From Kribbella pittospori (GTDB lineage: Bacteria; Actinomycetota; Actinomycetes; Propionibacteriales; Kribbellaceae), in contig NZ_SJKB01000005.1 of the NCBI RefSeq assembly GCF_004331465.1, positions 434,001 to 498,000 of the forward strand: a DNA stretch of 64,000 nucleotides, in the 5' to 3' direction. Each line of letters opens with the position of its first letter. Positions within the stretch are counted from its first letter, which is position 1. The notes beneath the pieces are model-generated. The model was not told the origin of the DNA. It saw nothing but the letters and a program-made list of their open reading frames with translations, and did not search any database. A program made the position numbers and the translations under genes. Shown piece after piece: positions 1-8,510 of this stretch.

Positions 1-3000
1 CGGACGAACCCGAGCGGTCGGCGATGGTTCTCGCCGACGCTCTCACCTTGTGGCGTGGCCGGCCCCTCACGGAACTGGACGGATGGGACACCGCCCGCAT
101 CGAGGCCTCCCGGCTGATCGAGTTGCGGCACACGGCCGACGAGTTGTACGTCGAGTCGGCGCTGCGATCCGGCCGGCACGACCAGGTCCTCGCCAAGGCG
201 CGGGCGATGGTGACCGAGGCGCCGTTGCGTGAACGACGCTGGGTCCTGCTCGCCACAGCGCAGTACCGGTCCGGCCGTCAGGGCGAAGCATTGCGGACGA
301 TCCACCGGTTGAAGGCCGTACTGCACAACGATCTCGGTCTCGATCCCAACGCCGAAGTGAACGCCCTCGAGCAGGCGATCCTGCGTCAGGACCCGTCGCT
401 GGTCGCGGACACTGCCCTGCCGGAGCCGAGCCCCGAGTGCCCGTATCCAGGCCTCAAACCGTACGACGTCGACGATGCCGACACCTTCTTCGGTCGTGAC
501 TCCGACATCGCGGCCTGCCTTCGCAGACTCGGCGACGTCTCGGTGCTCGCGGTGGCCGGACCGTCCGGCTGTGGCAAGTCCTCACTGATCCGGGCCGGCG
601 TCGCCGCCACACTGCGCCGCGACGGCCGGCAGGTCGTCGTGATGACGCCGGGGCCACATCCGGTCGCAGCGCTGACAGCAGCCGTGTCCGGTACGGCGGC
701 ACCGGTCCTTGTCGTCGACCAGTTCGAGGAGGTGTTCTCGCTGTGCCAGGACGGCGACGAGCGAGTCGCCTTCCTGAACGCACTGGCAGCACGTGAGGCA
801 CCGCTGATCATCTCGATCCGCACCGACCGGCTGGCCGACGTCTCGGCGTCTCCGGCCTTCGCCCGTCTCGTGGAGCGTGGCCTCTACCTGCTGTCGGGTA
901 TGACAGAGGACGACCTGCGGTCAGCGATCGAGGAGCCTGCCCGCCTGGCATCGCTGGTCGTCGAGCCCGGCCTGGTCGACCTGCTCGTCAACGAAGTCGC
1001 AGACCAACCCGGCGCGTTGCCACTGATGTCACACGCCTTACGCGAGACCTGGCAACGTCGCGAGGGACGCACTCTCACGGTCGCCGGCTACAACGCCTCG
1101 GGCGGTATCCGGAGTGCGGTCGCTCAGTCGGCCGAACATGTCCACGAGCGGATCTCACCGGAGCAACGCACGGTCCTGCACGGCCTCTTGCTGCGCCTGG
1201 TCGTGCCCGGACCGGAGGGCGAACCGATCCGCAGCCGCCTGCCGCGTCGGGTGGTCGTGACACGTCCGGAGGACGATCAGATGATCGACCTGCTGGTCGC
1301 GTCGCGGCTGCTGACGAGCGACGCCGGCGTCGTCGAGATCGCCCACGAGTCGCTGGTTCGGGCCTGGCCCCGGCTCCGCGGCTGGCTCGAGGACGACCTG
1401 GACGGCCGGCGCATCCTGCACCATCTCGCGGTCGCTGCCGACGCGTGGAACAACCTCGACCGGCCCGCCAGCGAGCTCTACCGCGGTGTGCGCCTGGCCA
1501 AGGCGCTGGACTGGAAGGAGCGTGCGACGCCGACGCTGACCGCGACCGAGGAGGACTTCCTTGCCGCAAGCAAGCGACTCTCCGGGACCGAGCTCCGTGC
1601 GGCCGAGACCACGGCGCGGCTCCAGACCAGGAGCAACCGTCGCCTCCGCGCCGCACTCGCCGCCGGGGCGGTCCTGCTGGTCGGTGCGATCGTCGCCGGG
1701 CTGGTCGCCGTACGCCAGGCAGGGCGCGCCGAAGTCGCCGCGGACCGCGAACTGGCGCGCCAGGTGGGTGCTCGGGCGCTCGTCACCGAGGACATCAGCC
1801 CGTCCCTCCTGCTGGCCGCGCAAGGCGTCCGCTTCGACGACTCCCCCGACACGCGGGCCAATCTGGTGGCTGCGATCAACCGGCATCCGTCCCTGATCCG
1901 ATCGATCAGCGCACCGCTGGGCCGGACCGAGAACGTCGACGTCTCCCCCGACGGCACCAGGATCGTCGCCGGCGACAACCGGGCCACCATTCAGCTGTAC
2001 GACTCTCGGTCGGGCCGGGTGCTCGACTCGTACGCCTTGTCCCCGGTCCCTGACGACGCGGTCGTCTTCACCCGTGCCTGGTTCAGTCCGGACGGCAGTC
2101 TGATCGCAGCGATCGCGGTGGACAACTTCATGAATCCGATCGACCCGACCTGGCCGATCCGTGTGCTCCGCGCCGACACGCTCGAGCCGGTGCAGCCACA
2201 GCCCGTCTTCCGAGGCATCCACCGACCGCAGCTGAACAATCTCGCCTTCAGCGCAGACGGTCGCCACCTCGTGGCAGGAGCGCGAGATCCGAACAGCGAC
2301 GCGGCGTTCGCCCTGGTCTGGGAGGTCGGCGCACTCGATCGACAGCCCCGGAGGGTCGATCTCAGCATCGGGCCGCAGCGAGCTGTCGCCAGCCCCGACG
2401 GCCGGACGGTCTACCGGTCCTGGCCGCTCACTGCGTCCGACGTGGCCACCGGCCGGGAGGTCTGGCAGCGACCCGATCTCAAGGGAGATCCAGTGGTCAC
2501 CCCGAGCATCGGTCTGCCCATCGTGGAAACCTCGAAGAACGGTGAGCTGCTCGCCTACCTGCATCCCGGCCCGGTCCGTACCGAGCGGACCACGACAACC
2601 GTCGTCGATGCGCGCACCGGGAAGACCGTCTGGGCGTTGCGGACTTCCAACGACCCACCACGCGACGCTGCCTTCTCTGCCGACGGCAAGCTGTTGGCCA
2701 CGGCTCACTACGGGGGCGAGGTCGTCATCTGGGACCTGGCCACGGGACAGGCGACGCAACGCTGGCGTACTGCGGAGGTCTCGTGGGGAGTCGCGCTCAG
2801 TCCGGATGGACGGACGCTGTACACGGCCGGCGACGCGGGCATGCTGCGTGCCTACGATCTCGGCGGGCAGCAGCGGTACCTGCGCTGGACCCAGATGGTG
2901 CCGACTCGCCGCTACACCCATGTCCTTGCCTCGGACGACGGCGTGCGGACGGCGTACTTCTGGGACGAAGCCGGCTCGTCGTGGTTGAGCATCGCCGACG

Positions 3001-3881
3001 CGACCACCGGCCAGGTCTCGAAGCCGACCCGGCTCGGCTTCGAGGTGCAGCGACAAGCCTATGCACCTGCGTCCTGGCATCCGAACGGCCGGCGGCTCGT
3101 CGTGCACGGCTTCGACGAGATCGCGACCGTCGATGCCCGGTCCGGCAAGGTCCTGGCCACGCATCCGATAGAGGCGCTGTCGGTCGCCTTCATCGACCAC
3201 GGAAACCGCATCGTCGTCGGCAGCCACGACGGCAGCCACTATTTCGATCCGGAGCTCGGCCGGATCCGCGACGTACCCGGCTTCGTGGCGGATTGCTGCA
3301 CCGCGTCGTCCCCGGACGGAGCGACCACCGTCCTGTTCGAAGAGGGACTGCGGGGCGCCACCATGTCCTGGGCCATCGTCCGCTCGGCGACCGGTGAGAT
3401 CATCCGACGGGACAAACTGCCGACCTGGGCGAACTCCGCGGCGTACTCGCCCGACGGTCGCACGATCGCGGGCACAGGCACCGATGGCGTCTTCACCCTC
3501 GACGCCGCCTCCGGTGCACTCAAGGTCGCGCCATCCAGCGGCCACAAGGCCGAAGGAGTCAGCATCCGCTTCTCCCCGGACGGACAGCGTCTCGTGTCCG
3601 GCGCCGCCGACGGCACTGTCACCGTGTGGGACGCCCGGACGCTGGACAATCTGCTCACGGTTGCGACCAGTACAGAAGCCGACCCGATCCCCGCTACCGC
3701 GCGCTTCGGTCGAGGTGGCGAGGTCGTCTCCATCTCGTCGTACGACGGGAAGCTCTACCGATGGGACACCAGTAGCGCCCATACCCTCGCGCAGGCGTGC
3801 ACGATGGCAGGGCGCAACCTGACGGCCGGCGAATGGAACCAGACCTTCCCCGACCGTCCCTACCAGCAGACGTGCCCTTAG
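1..3881 (+). CDS. BTAD / nSTAND1 NTPase / WD40-repeat protein (5' end outside window)
   Basis: The frame is open to the left edge, so the true start, and probably a winged-helix DNA-binding domain, lies upstream. What is present starts inside a helical BTAD domain (nt 24-420). An nSTAND1-type NTPase follows, with Walker A GPSGCGKSSL at nt 558-587 and a Walker B-like VLVVDQFEEVF near nt 705-737. One hydrophobic segment (about nt 1645-1715) precedes a long WD40 propeller region (about nt 1900-3770) with recurring SPDG-type turns. In actinomycetes such proteins are SARP-like or STAND signalling regulators in which the WD40 part senses a partner. The transmembrane-like segment suggests the propeller may lie across the membrane or at its surface. 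Ligand and target are unknown. The stop overlaps the convergent dehydrogenase gene by 4 bp. Confidence 0.85.
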   Translation, partial: DEPERSAMVLADALTLWRGRPLTELDGWDTARIEASRLIELRHTADELYVESALRSGRHDQVLAKARAMVTEAPLRERRWVLLATAQYRSGRQGEALRTIHRLKAVLHNDLGLDPNAEVNALEQAILRQDPSLVADTALPEPSPECPYPGLKPYDVDDADTFFGRDSDIAACLRRLGDVSVLAVAGPSGCGKSSLIRAGVAATLRRDGRQVVVMTPGPHPVAALTAAVSGTAAPVLVVDQFEEVFSLCQDGDERVAFLNALAAREAPLIISIRTDRLADVSASPAFARLVERGLYLLSGMTEDDLRSAIEEPARLASLVVEPGLVDLLVNEVADQPGALPLMSHALRETWQRREGRTLTVAGYNASGGIRSAVAQSAEHVHERISPEQRTVLHGLLLRLVVPGPEGEPIRSRLPRRVVVTRPEDDQMIDLLVASRLLTSDAGVVEIAHESLVRAWPRLRGWLEDDLDGRRILHHLAVAADAWNNLDRPASELYRGVRLAKALDWKERATPTLTATEEDFLAASKRLSGTELRAAETTARLQTRSNRRLRAALAAGAVLLVGAIVAGLVAVRQAGRAEVAADRELARQVGARALVTEDISPSLLLAAQGVRFDDSPDTRANLVAAINRHPSLIRSISAPLGRTENVDVSPDGTRIVAGDNRATIQLYDSRSGRVLDSYALSPVPDDAVVFTRAWFSPDGSLIAAIAVDNFMNPIDPTWPIRVLRADTLEPVQPQPVFRGIHRPQLNNLAFSADGRHLVAGARDPNSDAAFALVWEVGALDRQPRRVDLSIGPQRAVASPDGRTVYRSWPLTASDVATGREVWQRPDLKGDPVVTPSIGLPIVETSKNGELLAYLHPGPVRTERTTTTVVDARTGKTVWALRTSNDPPRDAAFSADGKLLATAHYGGEVVIWDLATGQATQRWRTAEVSWGVALSPDGRTLYTAGDAGMLRAYDLGGQQRYLRWTQMVPTRRYTHVLASDDGVRTAYFWDEAGSSWLSIADATTGQVSKPTRLGFEVQRQAYAPASWHPNGRRLVVHGFDEIATVDARSGKVLATHPIEALSVAFIDHGNRIVVGSHDGSHYFDPELGRIRDVPGFVADCCTASSPDGATTVLFEEGLRGATMSWAIVRSATGEIIRRDKLPTWANSAAYSPDGRTIAGTGTDGVFTLDAASGALKVAPSSGHKAEGVSIRFSPDGQRLVSGAADGTVTVWDARTLDNLLTVATSTEADPIPATARFGRGGEVVSISSYDGKLYRWDTSSAHTLAQACTMAGRNLTAGEWNQTFPDRPYQQTCP

Positions 3882-5179
3882 AGATCGAGTACGTCGCTGG
3901 TCCGCACCGGCAGTCCTGTCTCGAACGACCGGTTCGCGGCCAGGCCAGTGACCAGGGCCAGCGCGGCCTGCCGGGCGTCGGCGACATCCGCTGCGTGCGT
4001 GGGGTCGTCGTCCAGCAGTGCTGCGAGCACGCGGGCATCGGCTCCGCCATGGCCGGCGTGATCGTGGTCGACTGTGTGGTCCTCGGGCGGTGACCACAGC
4101 GGCCGCAGGGTGATGCTCGTCTGGCCGGCGGTGGGTGCTGCAAGGTCGCCGTGAACGGCTCCACGGGCCGACGCAACGCGCAGGTGCGGCGTCGTCCATG
4201 TCGACTCTTCGACATTCAGTTCGAGTCGGCCACCCGATCCGTTGAACATCACCCGATAACCCTCGGCCGGCGAGTATGCGGTCAGGTGGTAGCTCATCGA
4301 CGCACCGCTGTCGTAGGAAACCAGCAGCGCCATGTCGTCATCGATCGTGACGCCCGGTGCGAAGACGTTGCGGTCCCGGTAGTAGCCGTCCTCGACCTCG
4401 GCGTCGAGGTACAGCTCCTTCAGCGTCGCGTTGTCCGCCAGATGCAAGGCGAACGGATCATCGAGCGACGTCTCCGACCCGTGAGCTCGCGCATAGTCCC
4501 GTGCGTACCCGTGCTTGTGGTCAGGCCCGTAGAACGCCAACTGGCCTTGGCCGTAGACGATCCGAGGCTCCGCGCCGAGCCACCAGTTGACCAGGTCGAA
4601 GTGGTGACTCGCCTTGTGCACCATCAGGCCGCCGGAGTTCGCCTTGTCGCGGTGCCAGCGGCGGAAGTAGTCCGCGCCGTGCGACACGTCCAGCAGCCAT
4701 TCGAAGTGCACCGAGTGGATGTCGCCGATCGCGCCGCCGGCCAACAGCTCACGGACCTTCCGGTGGACGGGATTGAAGCGGTAGTTGTACGCCACCGCCA
4801 GCTCGCCACCGGTCTCCCGGACCGCGTCCAGGATGCTCTGCGCCTTGGTCGCGTCGGTGGTCATCGGCTTCTCGCTGATCACCCGGACACCGGCACGCAG
4901 TGCGGCCTCGATGTAGCGGTTGTGCGTGGCATCGACCGTCGTGACCACGAGCAGCTCGATCCGCTCGACCCGGATCATCTCGTCGAACCTGGCCGGTGGC
5001 CACTGGTGGGCGGGCCGGCGACCGGCGGCCAGCAGCATCCGGTTGTGGAACGCCATCCGCACCGAGTTCGGGTCGCACAGCGCCACGACGTCGTACCCGT
5101 CGCGTTTGGCCAGCCCTTCGGTGAACAGCTGGGCACGGTTGCCGGTGCCGACGATCGCGGTCCGTACGGGGGTGGGCAT
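3878..5179 (-). CDS. Gfo/Idh/MocA family oxidoreductase
   Basis: A 433-residue NAD(P)-dependent sugar dehydrogenase. The N-terminus has a Rossmann glycine motif (AIVGTGNRAQLF), and the EKPMTTD motif with its catalytic-type lysine sits about 95 residues in. I chose the ATG at 5179 over an upstream in-frame start because a perfect AGGAGG lies just before it. It is the last gene of the xylan-type operon, 11 nt after the MalG-type permease. It probably oxidises an imported sugar or sugar acid in the cytoplasm. The exact substrate cannot be read from the sequence. The 3' end overlaps the convergent WD40 gene at 3878-3881. Confidence 0.85.
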   Translation of the reverse strand: MPTPVRTAIVGTGNRAQLFTEGLAKRDGYDVVALCDPNSVRMAFHNRMLLAAGRRPAHQWPPARFDEMIRVERIELLVVTTVDATHNRYIEAALRAGVRVISEKPMTTDATKAQSILDAVRETGGELAVAYNYRFNPVHRKVRELLAGGAIGDIHSVHFEWLLDVSHGADYFRRWHRDKANSGGLMVHKASHHFDLVNWWLGAEPRIVYGQGQLAFYGPDHKHGYARDYARAHGSETSLDDPFALHLADNATLKELYLDAEVEDGYYRDRNVFAPGVTIDDDMALLVSYDSGASMSYHLTAYSPAEGYRVMFNGSGGRLELNVEESTWTTPHLRVASARGAVHGDLAAPTAGQTSITLRPLWSPPEDHTVDHDHAGHGGADARVLAALLDDDPTHAADVADARQAALALVTGLAANRSFETGLPVRTSDVLDL

Positions 5180-5190
5180 ACAGAGTCCTC

Positions 5191-6021
5191 CTATTGCTTG
5201 ACCGCGCCGGCCAGGCCGTTGACGAAGAAGCGTTGCAGGAGCAGGAAGAGCAGGATGATCGGCGCCAGCGTGATCACCGTGCCGGCGCACAGCAGCGTCC
5301 ACTCGGTCGAGTTCTCGCCGATGAACGCGTACATGCCGATCGCCAGCGTCCGCAGTTCCGGCCGCCCGAGGGTGAAGACCAGCGGGATGAAGAAGCTGTT
5401 CCAGGCACTGATCGCGGTGAACAACCCGACCGTGGCCAGCATCGGGCCGGACAGCGGCAGCATGATCCGCGCGAACGTCTGGTGGAAGTTCGCGCCGTCG
5501 ACCTGGGCCGCGTCCTCGAGCTCACGGTCGATGGCCATGAAGTAGCCCATGAACAGGAACGTCCCGAAGACCACGCCGCCGGACGCCTGCACGATGATCA
5601 CCGACCACAGGCTGTTCAGCAGGTGCAGCCGCTGCATCAGGTCGAACACCGGAATGATCGTGTAGCCGTGCGGCAGGAACAGCGTCGCCGACACCAGCCC
5701 GAGGCAGAAGCCGCGACCAGGGAAGCGTGTACGCGCAAGTACATACCCTGCGGTGGAAGTGACTACTAAAGTGACCACCACCGTCCCGAGGGTGATCACT
5801 AAAGTGTTCAGGAAGTACCTGCCGAACGACGCCTCGCGCCACGCGTCGAGGTAGTTCGCCCAGAGGAAATGCGAGGGCATCGGGTTGAGCCCCTCGCTGA
5901 AGAAGTCGTCGTCGCCCTTGAGCGAACTGCCCAGCGCCCAGAACAATGGGTAGAGCCAGGCCAGACCGCTGACCAGCAGGGCGACATGGGTCATCACCGT
6001 GACCACCCGGCGGCGCGTCAT
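5191..6021 (-). CDS. Carbohydrate ABC transporter permease, MalG type
   Basis: A 276-residue inner-membrane permease with about six transmembrane segments. The EAA-loop signature (LEDAAQVDGANFHQTFARIMLPL) contacts the ATPase. The start is preceded by AGGAGG and overlaps the end of the upstream permease by 4 bp (ATGA), so the two are probably translated together. With the adjacent permease and binding protein it forms the importer of the xylan locus. No ATPase gene is present in the operon. In actinomycetes a shared MsiK-type ATPase encoded elsewhere usually serves such systems, so that is the likely energiser. Confidence 0.9.
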   Translation of the reverse strand: MTRRRVVTVMTHVALLVSGLAWLYPLFWALGSSLKGDDDFFSEGLNPMPSHFLWANYLDAWREASFGRYFLNTLVITLGTVVVTLVVTSTAGYVLARTRFPGRGFCLGLVSATLFLPHGYTIIPVFDLMQRLHLLNSLWSVIIVQASGGVVFGTFLFMGYFMAIDRELEDAAQVDGANFHQTFARIMLPLSGPMLATVGLFTAISAWNSFFIPLVFTLGRPELRTLAIGMYAFIGENSTEWTLLCAGTVITLAPIILLFLLLQRFFVNGLAGAVKQ

Positions 6022-7025
6022 GACTTTCCTCCTGTTGATCTGCCCTCTGCTCCACGACGCCGCGCCAGCGAGCGCAGTACGAGGACCTGCACGACCGAGA
6101 ACACGATCAGCAGGACGCCGTAGATGAACGACGCGGCCGACGCCAGACCGATGTTGGGCTGCACCGCGTTCGCGTTACTGCCACCGAAGGCCAAGTGGTA
6201 GATGTAGGTGTTCACGACCTCGGTGGAGAAGTACGGCCCACCGCTGGTCAGCACCTGGACCAGGTCGAAGATCTGGAACGTCCCGATCACCGCCAGGATC
6301 ACGATCACCACACCGACAGCTCGCAGCATCGGGATCGTGATGTACCGGAACGTCGCCAGCGGACCGGCGCCGTCCAGCCGGGCCGCCTCGTACAGCTCGT
6401 CCGGGATCGTCTGCAAGCCGGCCAGGAAGTACACGAGGTTGTACCCGAACGTGTGCCAGATCCCGACCAGGATGATGATCGCCAGCGCGAAGTGCGGGTC
6501 CCCCAGCCAGTCGACGTGCTGGTCGATCACGTGCAGCTTGAGCAGCAGGTCGTTGATCGAGTCGCCGAAGTTCGACACCAGCAACTGGATCACGACACCG
6601 ATCACCGCCGCCGACGTCACCACCGGCAGGAAGAACAACGTGCGGTAGAACGACGCGAACCGCAGCCGCTTGTTGTTCAGCACCAGCGCGAGCGCCAACG
6701 CCAGGATCAGCTGGATCGGTACGACGAAGGCGGCGTACACGAAGGTGTGGCCGAGTGAGCGCCAGAAGATGTTGTCGTGCACGATCTGCCGGAAGTTGTC
6801 CAGCCCGACGAAGTCGGACGGGTCGCCGATCCCGTCCCACTTGTAGAACGTGTACCCGAGCGACGCCACGATCGGGTACACCACGAAGGCGAGCAGTAAC
6901 ACCATCATCGGGGCCAGGTAGACGTACGACCACAGGTACGTCCGGCGTCGCGCCCGCCGCCGGCCGGCCGAGCGGGGCGGCTCGGCCGTGGCGACGTCCT
7001 CGCGGACGCTGACGGTCACAACCAT
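6018..7025 (-). CDS. Sugar ABC transporter permease, MalF type
   Basis: A 335-residue permease. An Arg-rich cytoplasmic N-terminus (RSAGRRRARRRTYLW) precedes six or so transmembrane helices, and the EAA loop reads YEAARLDGAGPLATFRYITIP. The chosen ATG at 7025 gives a TGATG junction with the binding-protein gene (1-nt overlap). A much longer upstream extension of the same frame runs antisense-like through the binding-protein gene in another frame and is not credible. It pairs with the MalG-type permease at 5191-6021. Confidence 0.9.
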   Translation of the reverse strand: MVVTVSVREDVATAEPPRSAGRRRARRRTYLWSYVYLAPMMVLLLAFVVYPIVASLGYTFYKWDGIGDPSDFVGLDNFRQIVHDNIFWRSLGHTFVYAAFVVPIQLILALALALVLNNKRLRFASFYRTLFFLPVVTSAAVIGVVIQLLVSNFGDSINDLLLKLHVIDQHVDWLGDPHFALAIIILVGIWHTFGYNLVYFLAGLQTIPDELYEAARLDGAGPLATFRYITIPMLRAVGVVIVILAVIGTFQIFDLVQVLTSGGPYFSTEVVNTYIYHLAFGGSNANAVQPNIGLASAASFIYGVLLIVFSVVQVLVLRSLARRRGAEGRSTGGKS

Positions 7026-8506
7026 CAGGCGCCCGGTTTGGTGGTGTACGGCTTGGTCAGGTCCCAGTCCGGGAAGGCGAAGTCCTTCAGGTTCGCACCG
7101 GTGCCGACCTTCTTCACCGCGTCGGACAGCGCCTGGTTCATCTTGTCGGTCAGCGACGTCAGCGTGCCCTGGACGTCCTTCAGCTGCCCGGTCCAGATAC
7201 CCGACAGGACGTCGTTGATGTCCGGCTTCACCGCGGGCAACTCGAGCTTGGTCAGCTGTGGATTGCGGATCGTGGGCTGCGGACCGACCACAGCCGCCCC
7301 GGACATCGCGACGTACTGCGCGAAGGGTGCGAAGGTGACGCCCTTCGGGTCGTTGTTGTCCGCGTAGACCGACAGACCCTGGCCCTGCTCGACCCAGCGC
7401 TTGCCGGCGTCCTTGCTGTACAGCCAGTCGAACCACGCCCACGCCTCGTCGGCGTGCTTGGACTTCGACGACACGGCGACGAACTTGCCGCCGGGCGGCC
7501 CGTAGAACAGCGCCTTCGGGTTGCCGTCCGGCGCGGGCAGCGTGACCAGGCTGTAGTCGGTGAACTTGTGCTCGGTCCACTCCGGCTGGTTCCAGACACC
7601 GCCGATCGTCATCCCGAACCGGCCGCGCTCGAAGAACGCCCGGGCCTGCTCGTCCGAGATGCTCATCGAGTTCGGGTAGAACCAGTTCTTGTTCTTCCAC
7701 TCCAGCAGCAGGTTGATCACGTCGGCGTAGTTCCGGTCGGTGCCGAACGTCCACTGGCCGACCCGGTAGTCCATCCCGTCGATCCCGCCGACGGCGGCAC
7801 CGCCGGGCGAGCCGGCGCCGCGGACGAACAGATCGAGCCACCAGGCCAGGGTCGTGTTCGTCGAGTTGCCGAACCCGAACGGCGCGACCTTGCCGCCGCT
7901 CTTCGACGCGATCGCCTCGGCCGCGTGCGTCACGTCGTCCCAGGTCTTGGGCAGCTTCACACTGCCGTCGGACTCGGTCAGTCCGGCGTCCTTGAACACC
8001 TTGTGGTGGATGTAGAGCTGCAGGGACGGCGCCGGCGCCGCGAACGGAGCCGTGTAGATCTTGCCGTCGAACATGTCGACGCCCTCGACGAAGCTGCTCT
8101 GCGGGAACCGGGACTGCCAGTCCTTCGTCGCCCACTTGTCCACCGGCAGCAGCCAGTCCTGCGTGATCTGCTGGCTGAGCTGCGGGCTCTTCGGGATCAT
8201 CAGGATGTCCGGCGGGTTGTTGCTGCGGTAGGCCAGCGAGACCAGGTCGGCGTACTTGTCGCTGACCTGCGTGGTCTTCTTGACCGCGATCCCCGGATGC
8301 GCCTGCTGGAACAGCTTGATCTCGTTGTCCACCCACCCGGCCTGGCTGGCGTACCAGTCCCAGTAGGTGATCGTGGTCTGGGCCTTCGAGCCGGTGCTGC
8401 CGCTGTTGTCGTCCGACGAGCAGCCGGCCAGTGCGCCGGCCGCGCCGGCGCCGGCCACAGCGGCTGCGCCCCGGAGCAGGGTCCGTCGTGAGATGCGGGA
8501 TGACAT
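7025..8506 (-). CDS. Extracellular solute-binding lipoprotein of a sugar ABC importer
   Basis: A 493-residue family 1 binding protein. The N-terminus SSRISRRTLLRGAAAVAG carries a twin-arginine motif and is followed by a lipobox (ALAGC), so the mature protein is probably Tat-exported and lipid-anchored at the cysteine. The body has the aromatic-rich character of oligosaccharide binders (WDWYASQAGW, AWAWFDWLYSKDAGKRW). It lies 4 nt after the xylanase stop, and its GGAGGT ribosome site overlaps the last xylanase codons. The likely ligand is xylo-oligosaccharide, inferred from context only. Confidence 0.9.
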   Translation of the reverse strand: MSSRISRRTLLRGAAAVAGAGAAGALAGCSSDDNSGSTGSKAQTTITYWDWYASQAGWVDNEIKLFQQAHPGIAVKKTTQVSDKYADLVSLAYRSNNPPDILMIPKSPQLSQQITQDWLLPVDKWATKDWQSRFPQSSFVEGVDMFDGKIYTAPFAAPAPSLQLYIHHKVFKDAGLTESDGSVKLPKTWDDVTHAAEAIASKSGGKVAPFGFGNSTNTTLAWWLDLFVRGAGSPGGAAVGGIDGMDYRVGQWTFGTDRNYADVINLLLEWKNKNWFYPNSMSISDEQARAFFERGRFGMTIGGVWNQPEWTEHKFTDYSLVTLPAPDGNPKALFYGPPGGKFVAVSSKSKHADEAWAWFDWLYSKDAGKRWVEQGQGLSVYADNNDPKGVTFAPFAQYVAMSGAAVVGPQPTIRNPQLTKLELPAVKPDINDVLSGIWTGQLKDVQGTLTSLTDKMNQALSDAVKKVGTGANLKDFAFPDWDLTKPYTTKPGA

Positions 8507-8510
8507 TGCA

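Noticed and set aside
1155..4199. Open frame of about 1000 codons on the minus strand opposite the WD40 gene
   Set aside because: GC-rich shadow frame: Arg/Asp/Gly-rich composition, no domains, fully inside a recognised gene.
7026..8336. N-terminal extension of the MalF-type permease through the binding-protein gene
   Set aside because: The extension is in the wrong frame of a recognised lipoprotein gene; the permease has a normal start at 7025.
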